The notes under the pieces were generated by a model. It did no database searches and had not been told where the DNA came from. It was given only the letters and a program-made list of their open reading frames with translations. A stretch of DNA of 64,000 nucleotides from Calliopum simillimum (Eukaryota > Arthropoda > Insecta > Diptera > Lauxaniidae): NCBI GenBank assembly GCA_951812925.1, contig OX638371.1, forward strand, positions 36,492,101 to 36,556,100, in the 5' to 3' direction. Positions 12,101-21,359 of the stretch are shown here, one piece after another. Made by a program: the position numbers and the translations under genes. Position 1 is the stretch's first letter; each line of letters begins with the position of its first letter.

Positions 12101-12756
12101 TCATTAACGACATCAAAATTTTCTTTAAAATCAACCTCTATTTCTTTTTTATTTTCCAAATTGGAATCTTTTATCTTTAATTCATTAACTGTAATATTTG
12201 TTCTTTTAAAATTATTTCTTGGATCATGATCATTGTTTTCATAATCACAAACCAGCTTAAACTTACTAACTGCCATAAAATCTCTGCCTAGTACTACTGG
12301 AATACCCATAGACTCATCAGGAACCACGCACAAATCAAAAACAATTTTTCTACCAGCCAAAATTATAAAACATGATACAGTTCCGAGAACTTTTAGTTTA
12401 CTTTTATTGAATCCATAGTAACTAACAAAAAATTTATTCAACTTCAAAAATGTAGGAATTAATGAGATTTTAATGACACTGATGGGACTCCCTGAGTCTA
12501 TGAGGCATTCTAAATTAAGAGGAAAAATTTTGTTTTCACAAATGTTGTTAAATAATTGTAAATTAAATAGCCTTACATAATTATCTACGTAGAGAGCGTC
12601 CTTTCTTTTAGGGCAAACTGCTGCTGTGTGGTCACCACTACCACAGGCGTAGCACGTTCCTCGTTCTCGTTTAGGTTTCTTACATTCTGTAGAAAAGTGC
12701 CCCAAAGAATTGCAGTTGAAGCATCGTAAATCTTCTTTATTTCCATAAATTTTCTT
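9163..12756 (-). CDS. pol: gypsy-type pol polyprotein (protease, RT, RNase H, integrase)
   Basis: The frame is open from 12756 to the stop at 9163-9165; residues are counted here from codon 12705. It starts inside the nucleocapsid: a first zinc knuckle CFNC...H...C lies just before residue 8 and a second (C18, C21, H26, C31) follows. Next are the aspartic protease (LIDSG, D70), a repetitive spacer at about 173-281, and reverse transcriptase (about 330-540, YLDD at 498-501). RNase H follows (HCDASS near 646-650), then the integrase HHCC zinc domain (H835, H840, C870, C873) and catalytic D903, D961, E997 with exact DD35E spacing. It ends in a GPY/F motif (KFKGPYRI, about 1131-1138). No in-frame ATG precedes residue 133, so translation would need an upstream gag that this copy lacks. 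All catalytic residues expected for the family are present, so the enzyme part looks young. The motifs suggest an mdg3/blastopia-like lineage, but that is a weak inference. Confidence 0.92.
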   Translation of the reverse strand, partial: KKIYGNKEDLRCFNCNSLGHFSTECKKPKRERGTCYACGSGDHTAAVCPKRKDALYVDNYVRLFNLQLFNNICENKIFPLNLECLIDSGSPISVIKISLIPTFLKLNKFFVSYYGFNKSKLKVLGTVSCFIILAGRKIVFDLCVVPDESMGIPVVLGRDFMAVSKFKLVCDYENNDHDPRNNFKRTNITVNELKIKDSNLENKKEIEVDFKENFDVVNELSLKGSNLENTKGIEIDFKENFDIGNELNVKDSNLGNTKGVEINFKENFDIANEFKVKNDNFENIKGMNVEFKENFDFDNYIMTLDLVKKDENETILNVGQKLSYQDKLHLYKIFEEGYVKPERLEEPVVKCEMRLTLEDVKPFNCPPRRLSYSEKLELQKLLNEYMAKGYIRPSESEFTSPIVLVKKKTGDLRLCVDYRKLNKITAKDNYPIPLIDDLLDRLANKVYFSKLDLKNGFFHVYVHEDSVRYTSFITPLGQYEFLRMPFGLRNAPSVFQRFVNKIFSDMVREGRIIIYLDDVMIATDSLGEHFEILSEVFKRLVDNKLELRLDKCEFLQTSVKYLGYMISGNGIRADDKGLQAIKNFPIPDKPHSVQSFLGLCSYFRRFVKDFSVLAKPLYDLTRKDKKFEFGIEQLKCFELLKQKLIASPVLALYDPKDATELHCDASSVGFGAILLQKKSDDKLHPVFYFSKRTTEVESRYHSFELETLAIIYALKRFRVYLQGKSFKIVTDCNSLTLTLNKKELNPRIARWALELQNYDYTLEHRSGTRMQHVDALSRYNNIMVLETNTFEENLVICQNKDEKLRNLKQKLEKSEDKLFEMRNGVLYRKKDESTVLFCVPRDMENHVLFKYHDEMGHVGVDKMTDIISKSYWFPNIREKSKEHIKNCLKCIAFSGNSGREEGYLHNIPKGNTPFDVIHIDHFGPVDHGRTKKHLFVVIDATTKFVRLYPTKSTNTKEVIVSLKDYFRSYSRPKCIVSDRGSCFTSGEFREFVEDNNIKHIKIATGSPQANGQVERVNRSLGPMIAKLVNVDQGLHWDNVVETVEFCINNTVHRTINEYPSKMLFGIKQKGRILDLLKENIVDLEQTPKEPNLEKIRDEANKVQEKLQEYNKHYVDQKRKQPTKYFENDYVMVKNFDSQTGTSKKLIPKFKGPYRIAKVLRNDRYLLEDVEGFQQSRTPYKGVWAVGNLRPWFGKRKG
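11870..12193 (-). repeat. four tandem 81-bp (27-residue) units inside pol
   Basis: The motif TCAAAATTTTC recurs at 11870, 11951, 12032 and 12113, exactly 81 bp apart. Each unit encodes a 27-residue version of NEL-x-x-K-x-SNLEN-x-K-x-x-E-x-x-FKENFD. The units lie between the protease and reverse transcriptase domains (residues about 173-281) and diverge from each other at many codons while keeping the frame. The order of divergence suggests an old tandem expansion preserved as a flexible or charged linker. Confidence 0.9.
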
Positions 12757-12785
12757 CTAACTCAAACAATCTTTCATAAATTTTC
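12737..12785 (-). pseudogene. gag remnant in a different frame from pol
   Basis: Between the 5' LTR and the zinc knuckles the minus strand reads IYERLFELEENLWK then a stop, in another frame from pol. The pol frame itself has a stop at 12757-12759. This looks like the last piece of a helical Gag region left by the deletion that removed capsid. A 15-bp A-rich tract (12796-12809) lies beside it. Confidence 0.45.
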
Positions 12786-12810
12786 CTTTTATTATTTTTT
12801 TTTTTTTTTG

Positions 12811-12829
12811 TAAATCCCACTTCTGAATT
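12811..12829 (-). promoter_or_regulatory. primer binding site, tRNA-Leu-like
   Basis: Directly adjacent to the 5' LTR the plus strand reads AATCCCACTTCTGA (12813-12826). This resembles the 3' T-arm/acceptor end of insect tRNA-Leu as I remember it, so its complement would bind that tRNA. The match begins a few bases inside the tRNA 3' end rather than at CCA. That is why the site lacks the usual TGG start. The tRNA match is from memory. Confidence 0.5.
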
Positions 12830-13211
12830 TGTAGGTAGCCGATAATCAAACAAACTATTTGACTGCTGTTCATCCAATGAATCGTTTTATTGTTCGTCTT
12901 TTCGTTTTTCACTTCGTTTCGGCTTTTTCCAGCTTTGCCTTACAATTTAAATTCTAACTGCTGCAAGCAGTGACAAAACAACGAAGTTGGCGTTGCAAAC
13001 GATTACGATCACAAAAAGGAAATGGAAAAAGGCAAAACGAAGAGAGCGTCATAAAGAACAAAATGAGAATAGAACATAACGATACGAAATAAAGAATAAC
13101 AAACAATGATTGGCAATGTCGACATTACAGCGTTGTACAATATGTTATAATGTTATTATACAATGGCAATACAATACATAAGTTTACTTTAGCTGCACTT
13201 ATCCTACTACA
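12830..13211 (-). repeat. 5' LTR (382 bp)
   Basis: Partner of the LTR at 8673-9054 with identical length and, by eye, identical sequence. It lies upstream of pol on the coding strand and would contain the promoter. The duplicated target GTAT follows at 13212-13215. Confidence 0.92.
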
Positions 13212-13215
13212 GTAT

Positions 13216-13800
13216 ATATTTACTTTTTTTTGCGATTAGTCGTTCGAGAGTTATCTCAATTTAAAAAGTACAACATATAAATATCGCGAAGTTTTAAAAC
13301 TTTTTAAATTGACATACTTCCTAAACCATGAGTAATAGGAAAAAAATGTTTGAGGCTTTTTCGTGGTAAATCATTAAAGCTCAAAAACTGTGTACTCGGC
13401 AAATAACTATCGACCATTATTTTTTCGTAATTGCAGCCGTAAGCGAAATAATTGAAAAAAATTTATTTTCGCAACTTTTGACCTTGAATAACTTTTTTTG
13501 GGCACACGATTTTGCAATGTACTTTTCGCACGTTATTTTTTATGCATTAGTGAATACAATTCCGGAAAAAAATATTCATTTGGAACTATTTTTCAGAATT
13601 ATCCTTTTTTGCTTCGGCTAAAGCAACATGGAAATCGTTCGTTAGCCGATCATTTCCGAAGTGCTCTAAGGACTTTGAAATTTTTTATTGAAAACATGTC
13701 GAAATACGATGTTTAATAGAATTCCGTAAAAAAAAAATGGGGTACTCGAAAATTTTATTCAAATCACCCACAGGACAGGCGTGTAAATGTCTTTAAATCC
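13216..13800. repeat. right half of the repeat split by the LTR element
   Basis: 13690-13785 is the inverse complement of 8425-8525, as described for the left half. The rest (13216-13690) contains no supported gene. Confidence 0.55.
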
Positions 13801-14073
13801 ACTATAAGAAAAGACAAATTTTTTTATATACAGAGTAACTAATTTCTATTAGTTTCCGTTTCCATTTTAAATATTTTTAATTAGCTTTGAGTTAAGAGAA
13901 ATATTCACTTTTTAATACATGCGAATTTTTTGAGCGAGAACGACATAATTTTAATTTTTTCAGAAGTAGAAACCTTGTCACTTGTGTAGCTGAAGGATAA
14001 AAACTTTAAGAAAAAACTAAGTACAAGAATTTTCTTTCGCAAGTATTCACATTTGAATAGCATACCCAAAACT

Positions 14074-14455
14074 ACGGACACGCCTACCGCCCATACAAAA
14101 AATATATTCAAAATGCAATAATATGAGCATTATTTGCAAACAGAAGCAAAATATACATAAATGCTAGGGATAGTAAGCACAAGCTCTGACCAAAAACTAA
14201 GCGAATTCGGAGTAGAGATCGTGGCACCTCCCATATAAAAAAACTTTCAAAATGTTATACAAGAGGCAAGAGGCAAAGCAAAAGTTTCAAAATGATATAC
14301 TGAAAGTGTTCTTTGAAATAATCCAACTAAATTACACTCAAACACTAAGAGCATTAATTGCAAACTCTGAGCAAAAAGTAGGCGAAGTAGGACTAGAGGG
14401 CGTGGCATCTCCGATATAAGCGAAAGTTTCAAAAAGCTATATTGAAAGATTTTAT
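14074..14455 (-). mobile_element. Helentron/DINE-1-like element, central-repeat fragment
   Basis: Contains the family's GGACACGCCTACCGCCCATA block and two of its ~140-bp central repeats (CGTGGCACCTCCCATATAA near 14220 and GGCGTGGCATCTCCGATATA near 14400). Neither terminal hairpin is present, so it is truncated at both ends. Confidence 0.65.
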
Positions 14456-14884
14456 AACTTTTGACAGAAAACAAATGCGGCTGTTCTGACAAATGTTAAG
14501 CGCGTGTTATGACAGCACGAAGTTTTTGTGCATTTACTAGAGCAAACGGACGCATTTACTTTGTGCTGAGAAGAAAATAACATATAAATAAGTGATAGTC
14601 AACACAAAAGCAATAAATCGAAGTGAATCAATCGAAAAGCTGAATGCAATCTATATTTATGCAGTAAGTATATTATATTCTGTGATTCAAAACCAAATGC
14701 AACCAAAATGTTCACACAACAAAATGTGCTTATTCCTTTTCAAAGTGGCTGTAAAAGTCGAGTGTGGGCCCGGAATTGGTTCGGGTGAGGGCACCCCTCT
14801 TTTTTTTATTTAAAGCGTGTGTTTTACTGAAATATCGTCGTGGCTGCAAACATTACTAATTTAAGTAGTGTTCTTATGCCTTTT
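14456..14884. other. intergenic, nothing recognised
   Basis: No supported gene, and no repeat unit that I could pair with another place in the window. Confidence 0.35.
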
Positions 14885-15205
14885 AACGCTTTTTTAGTGG
14901 AATGGAAAGAACCAATAGGCCTTTTAAAGATATCGCAGAAAAAAAGTTATTGGGTAAGGTGGCAAACCACTTTGCAAAAAATCTCGATATTGAGTTTCCA
15001 GACAAGTGGACCGAGGAGCAGATGGCGGGCATGGATTGGTATAAAAAATGCATGCTTGGCAAAAGAGCAATGTCAACAAGGGCTAGAAGTTACGTCACCT
15101 ATCCGGCTAAGTCTTCAAAACAAATTATCTGGCATTGACGCCGAAGGCAAACAAGTCTGGTTTGAGGGCAACAGGCATGATGCTGTTCTATTCAGACGTT
15201 TCCAG
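14885..15205 (+). pseudogene. pogo/jerky-like transposase fragment
   Basis: From 14902 one frame reads RPFKDIAEKKLLGKVANHFA and FPDKWTEEQMAGMDWYKKCM. The ...F..W....MAG.DW...FM pattern is that of the CENP-B-type DNA-binding region in pogo/Tigger/jerky-like transposases. The next expected block (basic, SLRKPEATS-like) is scrambled into GKRAMSTRARS and the catalytic domain is absent. It is a short N-terminal relic with a frame break, lying about 100 bp upstream of a DINE-1-like fragment. The family assignment rests on motif pattern only. Confidence 0.5.
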
Positions 15206-15302
15206 TGACGCTGATTTTGTGGAAGTCGTTTAGCAGAATTTATTGAATTTGTGTGAGCCAATGTTTCCAAAATAAATTATTTGTCCAAGTTTGCACTTAC
15301 CG

Positions 15303-15593
15303 GCGCTAGTAGTTATGTGTATTTTGGTTGCATTGTCGTGAAGGATACTCCTAAAGTTGCGTTTTGAATATATTTTTTTTATGGGCGGTAGGCGTGATTT
15401 TGCTCATTTTCAATACGACGAGCTAACTTTCACGATGGAGGCAGTGTTCCAAATTTCATCGAATTATCTAACAGACAGACGTACATGGCTATGTCGACTC
15501 AGGAGATGAAGCTGCTGATGAATATATATACTATCACATAACTCCCACGCCTCCTTCCCCGCGTTGCAAACGAAAGGACAAAGTGAATAAAAA
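15303..15593 (+). mobile_element. Helentron/DINE-1-like element, 3'-terminal fragment
   Basis: Matches the right third of the family (TATGTGTATTTTGGTTGCAT, ATGGGCGGTAGGCGTG, then CAAACGAAAGGACAAAGTGA) but stops before the terminal ATACCCTGGGTGTAGGGTAT hairpin. It has several internal deletions, including most of the block before the CAGACAGACG tract. Confidence 0.7.
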
Positions 15594-18500
15594 AGTATCA
15601 GATTTCCGAAACACCCGTCTTAACGACCACCCCCATGTACATGACAGTCACGGACTTGGTTAATGTAAAGAATTCAAGAACCTGGTAAGTCATTGAAGGA
15701 TTCAAAGGCATCACATTCGATGGAAACAATTCATTTTGGCCTCACAGGAAATCTGAAGAACCACATACATGTCTACAATAGTAAAATTTTCTAAATTGCA
15801 TAATTTTTAGGTACGTAATATAGTCACAATTTTTCTTAAGATTTTATGGGACCTATACAACAATACTTTGAGAAAATGTTAGATCTTAAGTAAATGACTA
15901 GGTCCAAGGATCTTTATTTATGATGATTTACTTTTTTAGTTAAACAGTAATGCAAATATGTAGTTAAACATTTTGGCCAAAGCAAACAATACTCTTAGAT
16001 ATGTACCTATAAATTATTTGGCATATGTATTGAGATACAAAAAAATGCAGTCGCCACGATATTATTCATTCGAGTTTACACTCTTGTCTTCCGGTACCTC
16101 AACACACGTACTCTTTCGTAGTTAACAAATCTATGAGGTGGTTCGTTCACCTTTGCTTCTGCATTTGTTGTAGGCAACTTCTACTTAGTATCTGTGTACA
16201 ACTACGAAATACTATTGCATTTTACCAACAAAAGCAAAACAAAAAAAAAAATGCTTGAATGAACTAACTTTCCAAACTTTTACTTTCGCCACTAAATAAA
16301 CAGAGTCAGAGACCATAGCGGTTTTAGAGCCAATACAATGAGAAAAAACAAAAAGAGAAGATTCCCGAATTTTACTCGTAAATTGCTAATTGACTACAAA
16401 AGTATTTACAAAATGTTTTTATTTGATTTTGTTATTGCTGTTGTATAAGAGGTAACATGCCAAAAGGCCGACTCTAAGGAAGGTACTCCAATATGCTATC
16501 ACTAATTCGAACATTTTAATGCTTGACGAGTTCACTCGACCATTCCAATAGGTTTAGAATTAAAACACCATCCAAAGTAACCGTAAATCCTGGAAAGACT
16601 CTTTTTCTGGCCAAATTTTTGTAAATTCATTTTTGAACCGAAATCAATGTGGAAGTTGTATAGGAATTTCAAAGATCAGTTAAAGCTCCCCTGGAAAAGT
16701 TAATTTTGTGCATTTTTTTGATATCCATTCGATAGGAAAGTTGAGAAATGGATTTTAGACATTATCTAAGAAATTGGCGTTTGTTTGCACTAATCGATGA
16801 AGAAACTAGTAACTGTGCTATATTTGGCAAGTCCAAAGCTGAAATATCCTACACCGCAGCAGTTTAAAAACTTTGCTTTCAAGCGGTCCCCCCCAGCATT
16901 GACCTCGGACAGCAATGAGCTTTACAGGTCATAGCTAGGGTAAATAATTTTTTCCACTAATTGATAGAAAAAGTCGGAAATGGCTTCTAGGAAACTACGC
17001 GACCACCATCTCTGAAACTACTTGACGCAGATACTTAGTTGAAATTTTTTACATAATTATGTAAATGTAATCATAAAAATAGCATTAAATGAAAAATTGG
17101 GCGGTGCCACGTCCCTCAAAAACAAAATCCGTCATATTTCTGTAACTATTTGACGCAGATGAACTAAATTTAGTATGTACGTGTATGCAAAAAGGCACCG
17201 AGATCAATAATATCCGTTAGAATAATAGGCGATGCCACCACCCAAAAAACGAATTCATCATATGTGACCTGTTTTGTGAAAACGTACCAAACGTGTAAAA
17301 ATCAATTTTGTGGCCAAAATTCGACAGTTTCGATTTGACTATAAAGCAAAAAGTCCTTGGTCGATAAAACACAAAAAAGTTTAAATTTTCTTCCATAGGG
17401 TTCTGGTTATCTGCATTCGAAAAATGGGTGCAGCAACTTAGTTGCAATTGCGTGCTCGTCATTTAGAAGCGTGTTACTCCTACTAAAGAGCAAAAAGTTT
17501 TTAATATCTCTCCGTCCTGCTATTCTATCCCCTTACAAAAATTTACAAAAATCAATGCCGTGAGAGTGTGGCACCGCTCACTTAAAAATATAAAGGTCAT
17601 ATTCTCATTCCTTAGTGTTAGCCCTATCTCTTTACCGAATTTCATAAATATCGATGCAGCGGTTTAGTTAAACTATTGTCCCGCAACCTCTCTAATATCC
17701 AGTGTGCAATCGGCTGCTTTAAATATGAAGATCGCGTAGAGAATAAGCCCAAATTAGAAGGCCCTTCAGTTCTTACACATGGAAATCGGCTGCAAATCAA
17801 GCGTATGATCGCCGTGGATTCTTTTATAACTGCACAGAAACTAAGTGCAGGGCTCCTTCAATCCAGACAAACGAACTTCATCCAGAAACCATTAAAAAAC
17901 CCGTGATGCCGCATTTAGCTCTCGCAAACCTCACAGTAATGCAACAAATCGTAATAATATGAATTGGATGAAGTTTTGTTAGAAATAAATAAAATTGGGC
18001 TCTGTATCTTCGGAAAGTTTAATTTATGGTGTAAAATTGATAGTATTAAGTTCAAAAAAACATATCGTTGAAATAACCGATCATTTGCGAATTTCAAAAA
18101 ATGCCAAAGGAAAAAGTTGTTCAGAAAAGTCCCAGGAATCTTAAATTTTTCGGTGTTCTACCGATTTCTACCCTCCTTGTATGTTCATATCAGAGAGGAA
18201 CTGAGACAGTTTTTATATTTAATGACACAATGATAAGAAACAATAAAATTAGATAGAGTTACTTGGAATACCACCTTTCTTAGCGGAAAATCTTATTTAC
18301 AGCTTTTTCTTCTTTTATACGTTCAGGTCTTTGAACTGTTGTACAACTACAAAAAATGTTGAAAAGAAAAATAAAACAATTCCAGAAAACTCTTTGGAAA
18401 GTAAAAAAAAACAAAATTGTTATATGCTGTTTTCTTAATTTTGTAAACAAATTTATTCATTAGATGAGCTCTCGATTACAAAACACAATAGATAACAAAC

Positions 18501-18994
18501 TGTTAAAATATTCCATCGTGACAGCTTCGATACGAAACCATACGGGACAGCCCAGTCAGCCAATCAAGAAATTGATGATGTTCTTTTTATAAATATTTAA
18601 TTATTTTAATGTTGAAATAAAATACAAAGTTATGTTGATGTATTTTACTTAACACAATACGAACATATTGCGTGGAACGTTATCTAACGTAACGTGCTCG
18701 TAATGCCCAGAATGATTCCTTCATAACATGGAAATCGTCTCTTAATTCATTCTTCAGATCAGATCATCCTAAAGAATGAAACGAAATTATTTGCGAAATG
18801 TTGTAGAGTTTCAAGCGGAATTATTACGTTATTTAGAATATGTGCATTCATTAGTATGTAATGGTATAGCCCATCCAAATTTGTTATTTTGAGAAACATT
18901 TATTGACGGTATTTCAGAAATGTATGAATAATATGAACACTTTTGATTGTACCTCAATTTAATGATATTCATGTGTAAGTACAATTTGTATTAA
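15594..18994. other. intergenic; diverged ~140-bp tandem repeats at 16970-17680
   Basis: No supported gene. From about 16970 to 17680 several diverged copies of a unit recur, built on GGGCGGTGCCACG / GGCGATGCCACCACCC / GTGTGGCACCGCTCA and CTATTTGACGCAGATGAACT. The composition resembles the central repeats of the DINE-1-like elements but the units are too diverged for a firm link. 15950-16330 looks like unique AT-rich sequence. Confidence 0.4.
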
Positions 18995-19674
18995 CCCAAG
19001 GGGAAAATAAGTGCTTCAAAAATCCTTCTGAAGTGTATTTTTTTCACCAATAAGCGCTTCCGCTTCGTAAGAACTATTCTTTCTTTTTAACATTGCATGA
19101 CATAGGATGTAAGCGCGCTTAAACTTACCGCAGCCTTACTGTAAAAGGCCTTTTGAAGCGCTTATTTGTAATGCTGCTGTAAGCCTTTTTCCAATAAAAT
19201 TTAAAAAAAAGAAAAAAATGGCCGCACCAGGATTTGAACCTACGACAGTCCGTGCGATAGATAGAAACAGACTATTTTTACTTACATTTACCAACTCTTT
19301 AGACCGCTACACCAATGCCCGATGATATGAAGATTTGTATATTAAGCAAATGTTGTCCAAACAGAATTTGACATTTGAATGCTCCTACAGCCTTACATAC
19401 ATAGATTCATTGTGTAATCAGTTTCAATTCAATTAAACACTGGAAATAAATAAAAGAAAGGAAAATAGAAAAGTGAAATACAAAAAGGTTGCATAAAAAA
19501 AAAGCAAAAAAAAACAAAAAAATGTCAAATAAAAACACCCGAGCTGGGTTCGAACCCATGTTGTTCTTACTGCAGCCTTATAAAAAATCATTGTGAAAGT
19601 GCTTCTAAATTTCTATGGGGACAAGCACTTTTGAAGTGTTTGGAGCAGAAGCGCTAGAAATTTTTCCTCTTGGG
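18995..19674. mobile_element. TIR element carrying tRNA-like segments, ~680 bp
   Basis: The left end CCCAAGGGGAAAA and the inverse complement of the right end CCCAAGAGGAAAA match. Subterminal blocks built on AAGTGCTTC / GAAGCGCTT repeat in both halves. No convincing target duplication was found. Inside are a tRNA-like segment (19219-19320, minus strand) and a second lone T-arm-like segment (about 19538-19562). There is no transposase, so it is non-autonomous. Confidence 0.5.
19219..19320 (-). other. tRNA-derived sequence with A and B boxes
   Basis: On the minus strand an A-box-like TGGTGTAGCGG (19304-19314) is followed about 64 bp on by a B-box-like GGTTCAAATCC (19230-19240), with a leucine/serine-type D-arm and room for a long variable arm or intron. 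The acceptor ends (GGGCATT and TGCGGCC) do not pair well, so a functional tRNA is unlikely. It is a tRNA pseudogene or SINE-like head captured in the surrounding TIR element. Confidence 0.45.
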
Positions 19675-19749
19675 AATAACTTATCTTTTCAAAATATTTC
19701 TAAAGGGTCTCTTTAGACGCTTTTTATTTAATTTTTCCCCCACCATTTT

Positions 19750-20558
19750 TATACCCTACACCCAGGGTATATTCACTTTGTCCTTCCGTTTGTAACGCAG
19801 AGAAGGAAGCGTGGCAGATATAGAAAAGTATATATATTCTTGATCAGCGTCACCTCCTGAGTCGATATAGCTATGTATGTCCGTCTGTCTGGCTGGCTGG
19901 CTCCATGCAGGCTTACGCCAAACTGCGTGGAAATACATTTTTTGGGAAAACTGAGCAAGATAATTCAATGAAATTTGGCACTCTGCCTCCGTCGTCAAAG
20001 TTAGCACGAGGGATTGAAAATGAACGCAATCGGTCAACGGACACGCCTACCGCCCATACAAAAAATATATTCAAAATGCAATTTTTTGAGTATTTTTCAC
20101 GATAATGCAACCAAAATACACATAAATACTACGAATTGTAAAAGCAAGCTCTGAGCAAAAACTGGGCAAATTCGGACAAGAGGGCGTGGCACCTCTCATA
20201 TAAGCAAAAGCTTCAAAACGCTATACTGAAAGCGTTTTTTTAGATAATTGAACTAAATTTTCCTCAGACACTAAAAATTATAAATACAAGCTTTAAGCAA
20301 AATCTAAATAAAATCGAACAAGAGGGCGTGGCGCCTCCCATATAAGCAAAAGGTTCAAAACGCTATGTTGAAAATATTTTTTGAGATAATCCAACCAAAT
20401 TTCACTTAAATGCTAAGAACTAGAAATTCAAACTCTGCGAAAAAACTGGGTGAATTTGGACAATAGGGCGTGCACTTCCCATATAAGCAAAATTTTCAAA
20501 ATACTGCTGTGTAGGGTATTTAATGTTTGGCCAGGCCAAAGGTAACACCCTTACTAGT
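19750..20558 (-). mobile_element. Helentron/DINE-1-like element, near complete
   Basis: One end is the hairpin ATACCCTACACCCAGGGTAT (19751). The other is GTAGGGTATTTAATGTTTGG with the palindromic TTTGGCCAGGCCAAA near 20526 and a terminal ACCCTTACTAGT. Subterminal inverted repeats pair ATACCCTACAC with GTGTAGGGTAT. Three central repeats of about 140 bp carry GAGGGCGTGGC at about 20181, 20321 and 20462, and a GTCTGTCTGGCTGG tract lies near 19886. The architecture (subterminal inverted repeats, GTCY-like microsatellite, end hairpins, central tandem repeats) is that described for DINE-1/HINE elements. There is no protein. Confidence 0.8.
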
Positions 20559-20599
20559 TCATTTTCACATGGGTTTTTTTAACAAATGAGAGGCCCTTT

Positions 20600-20990
20600 A
20601 AGGGGTGGATAAAAGGGGAAAGTTTGTTCGAAAAAAATTTTGGAGAAAAAAAATTAAAAAAATTTTTTTCCTCTTCCGGCAATGAGGAATTTTTTGATAT
20701 TTTAATAAAATTATACTTATTTTATGAAACTTAGTCATTATTTGCAAGAATCGGAAATTCCATGCATTTTTCAACTTAGAAAAAATATGACAATTGGGAA
20801 GAGAAAAAAACTACTAAACATGGTTATGGTAACATATGTTTCGGTTACCATCATCAGACCAATTTATGTTTAATTAAATTTATTTTAAATTAAATGAAGT
20901 AACAATTGAAAAATTAAACTTTATGTTATAAGTATAATTTTCATATAGTCAATATAAACAATTTTAATTTTTATAAAATTTTTGTAGGGG
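20600..20990 (-). repeat. diverged Penelope-like terminal-repeat relic
   Basis: Blocks at 20715-20990 (GCATTTTTCAACTTAG, AACATATGTTTCGG, CATCAGACCAATTTATGTTT, TAACAATTGAAAAATTAAAC) follow the same order as the left arm of the Penelope-like palindrome at 32264-32864. A degraded hammerhead lies inside at 20824-20866. Confidence 0.55.
20824..20866 (-). ncRNA. degenerate hammerhead ribozyme relic
   Basis: The minus strand reads GGT-CTGATGA (complement of 20851-20857), then TGGTAACC, GAAA (complement of 20839-20842), CATATG, TT and ACCATAA. Stem I (TGGT/ACCA) and the core CTGATGA...GAAA survive. However, stem II is too short and lacks the required first G-C pair, and the cleavage triplet is GTT. 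It is probably inactive. Confidence 0.4.
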
Positions 20991-21359
20991 CGCTCTCCTA
21001 AAGGGTGGAAATATTGGAGAGGTAAACCTAATGGGGGTTGGTGAACATTTTTACCCTACGGCAACGAAGAATATTTTATTGCTCATTCACTCACTTTTAT
21101 GTTAACATTAAAAAATTAAAAAAAAATAGATCCCATCGTTTTTTTGCCCATTCTAAAAATAGTCTTAAAATTTGTCAAATAAATACATTAAAGTTTTTTC
21201 AAAATTTTTTTTTAAAAAAATCGAAAAGTATAATCATTGATAAAAACAGCAATTCAGTTTTGAAAATTTTATAAAAAAAACATTTAAAAAAATTTTTTCA
21301 ATTTTTATAAAAAATAAAACTTTTAAAAAAACAATCACACGATTTGGCCGACTATTGGC

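Larger units (their letters stand above)
8673..13211 (-). mobile_element. Ty3/gypsy LTR retrotransposon, recent, gag-deleted
   Basis: Two directly repeated 382-bp LTRs (8673-9054 and 12830-13211) bound a 3.78-kb interior. The LTRs appear identical base for base, begin TGTAG and end CTACA, and the whole is flanked by a perfect 4-bp target duplication GTAT (8669-8672 and 13212-13215). Gene order protease-RT-RNase H-integrase with a GPY/F motif places it in Ty3/gypsy (Metaviridae). The pol frame is uninterrupted. The interior is short because gag is almost wholly missing: only 124 bp separate the 5' LTR from the pol frame's first zinc-knuckle region. There is no envelope frame. Identical LTRs indicate a recent insertion, so this gag-poor copy was either mobilised in trans or lost gag after insertion. 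Confidence 0.93.

Noticed and set aside
9072..12229. Several plus-strand frames antisense to pol
   Set aside because: Shadows of the minus-strand retrotransposon gene.
14840..15208. 122-codon plus-strand frame overlapping the pogo-like relic
   Set aside because: The neighbouring frame (14902-15138) carries the recognisable transposase motifs, so most of this frame is its shadow.
19756..20037. 93-codon minus-strand frame, similar to the one at 49415
   Set aside because: Same DINE-1-like repeat as above, in the opposite orientation.
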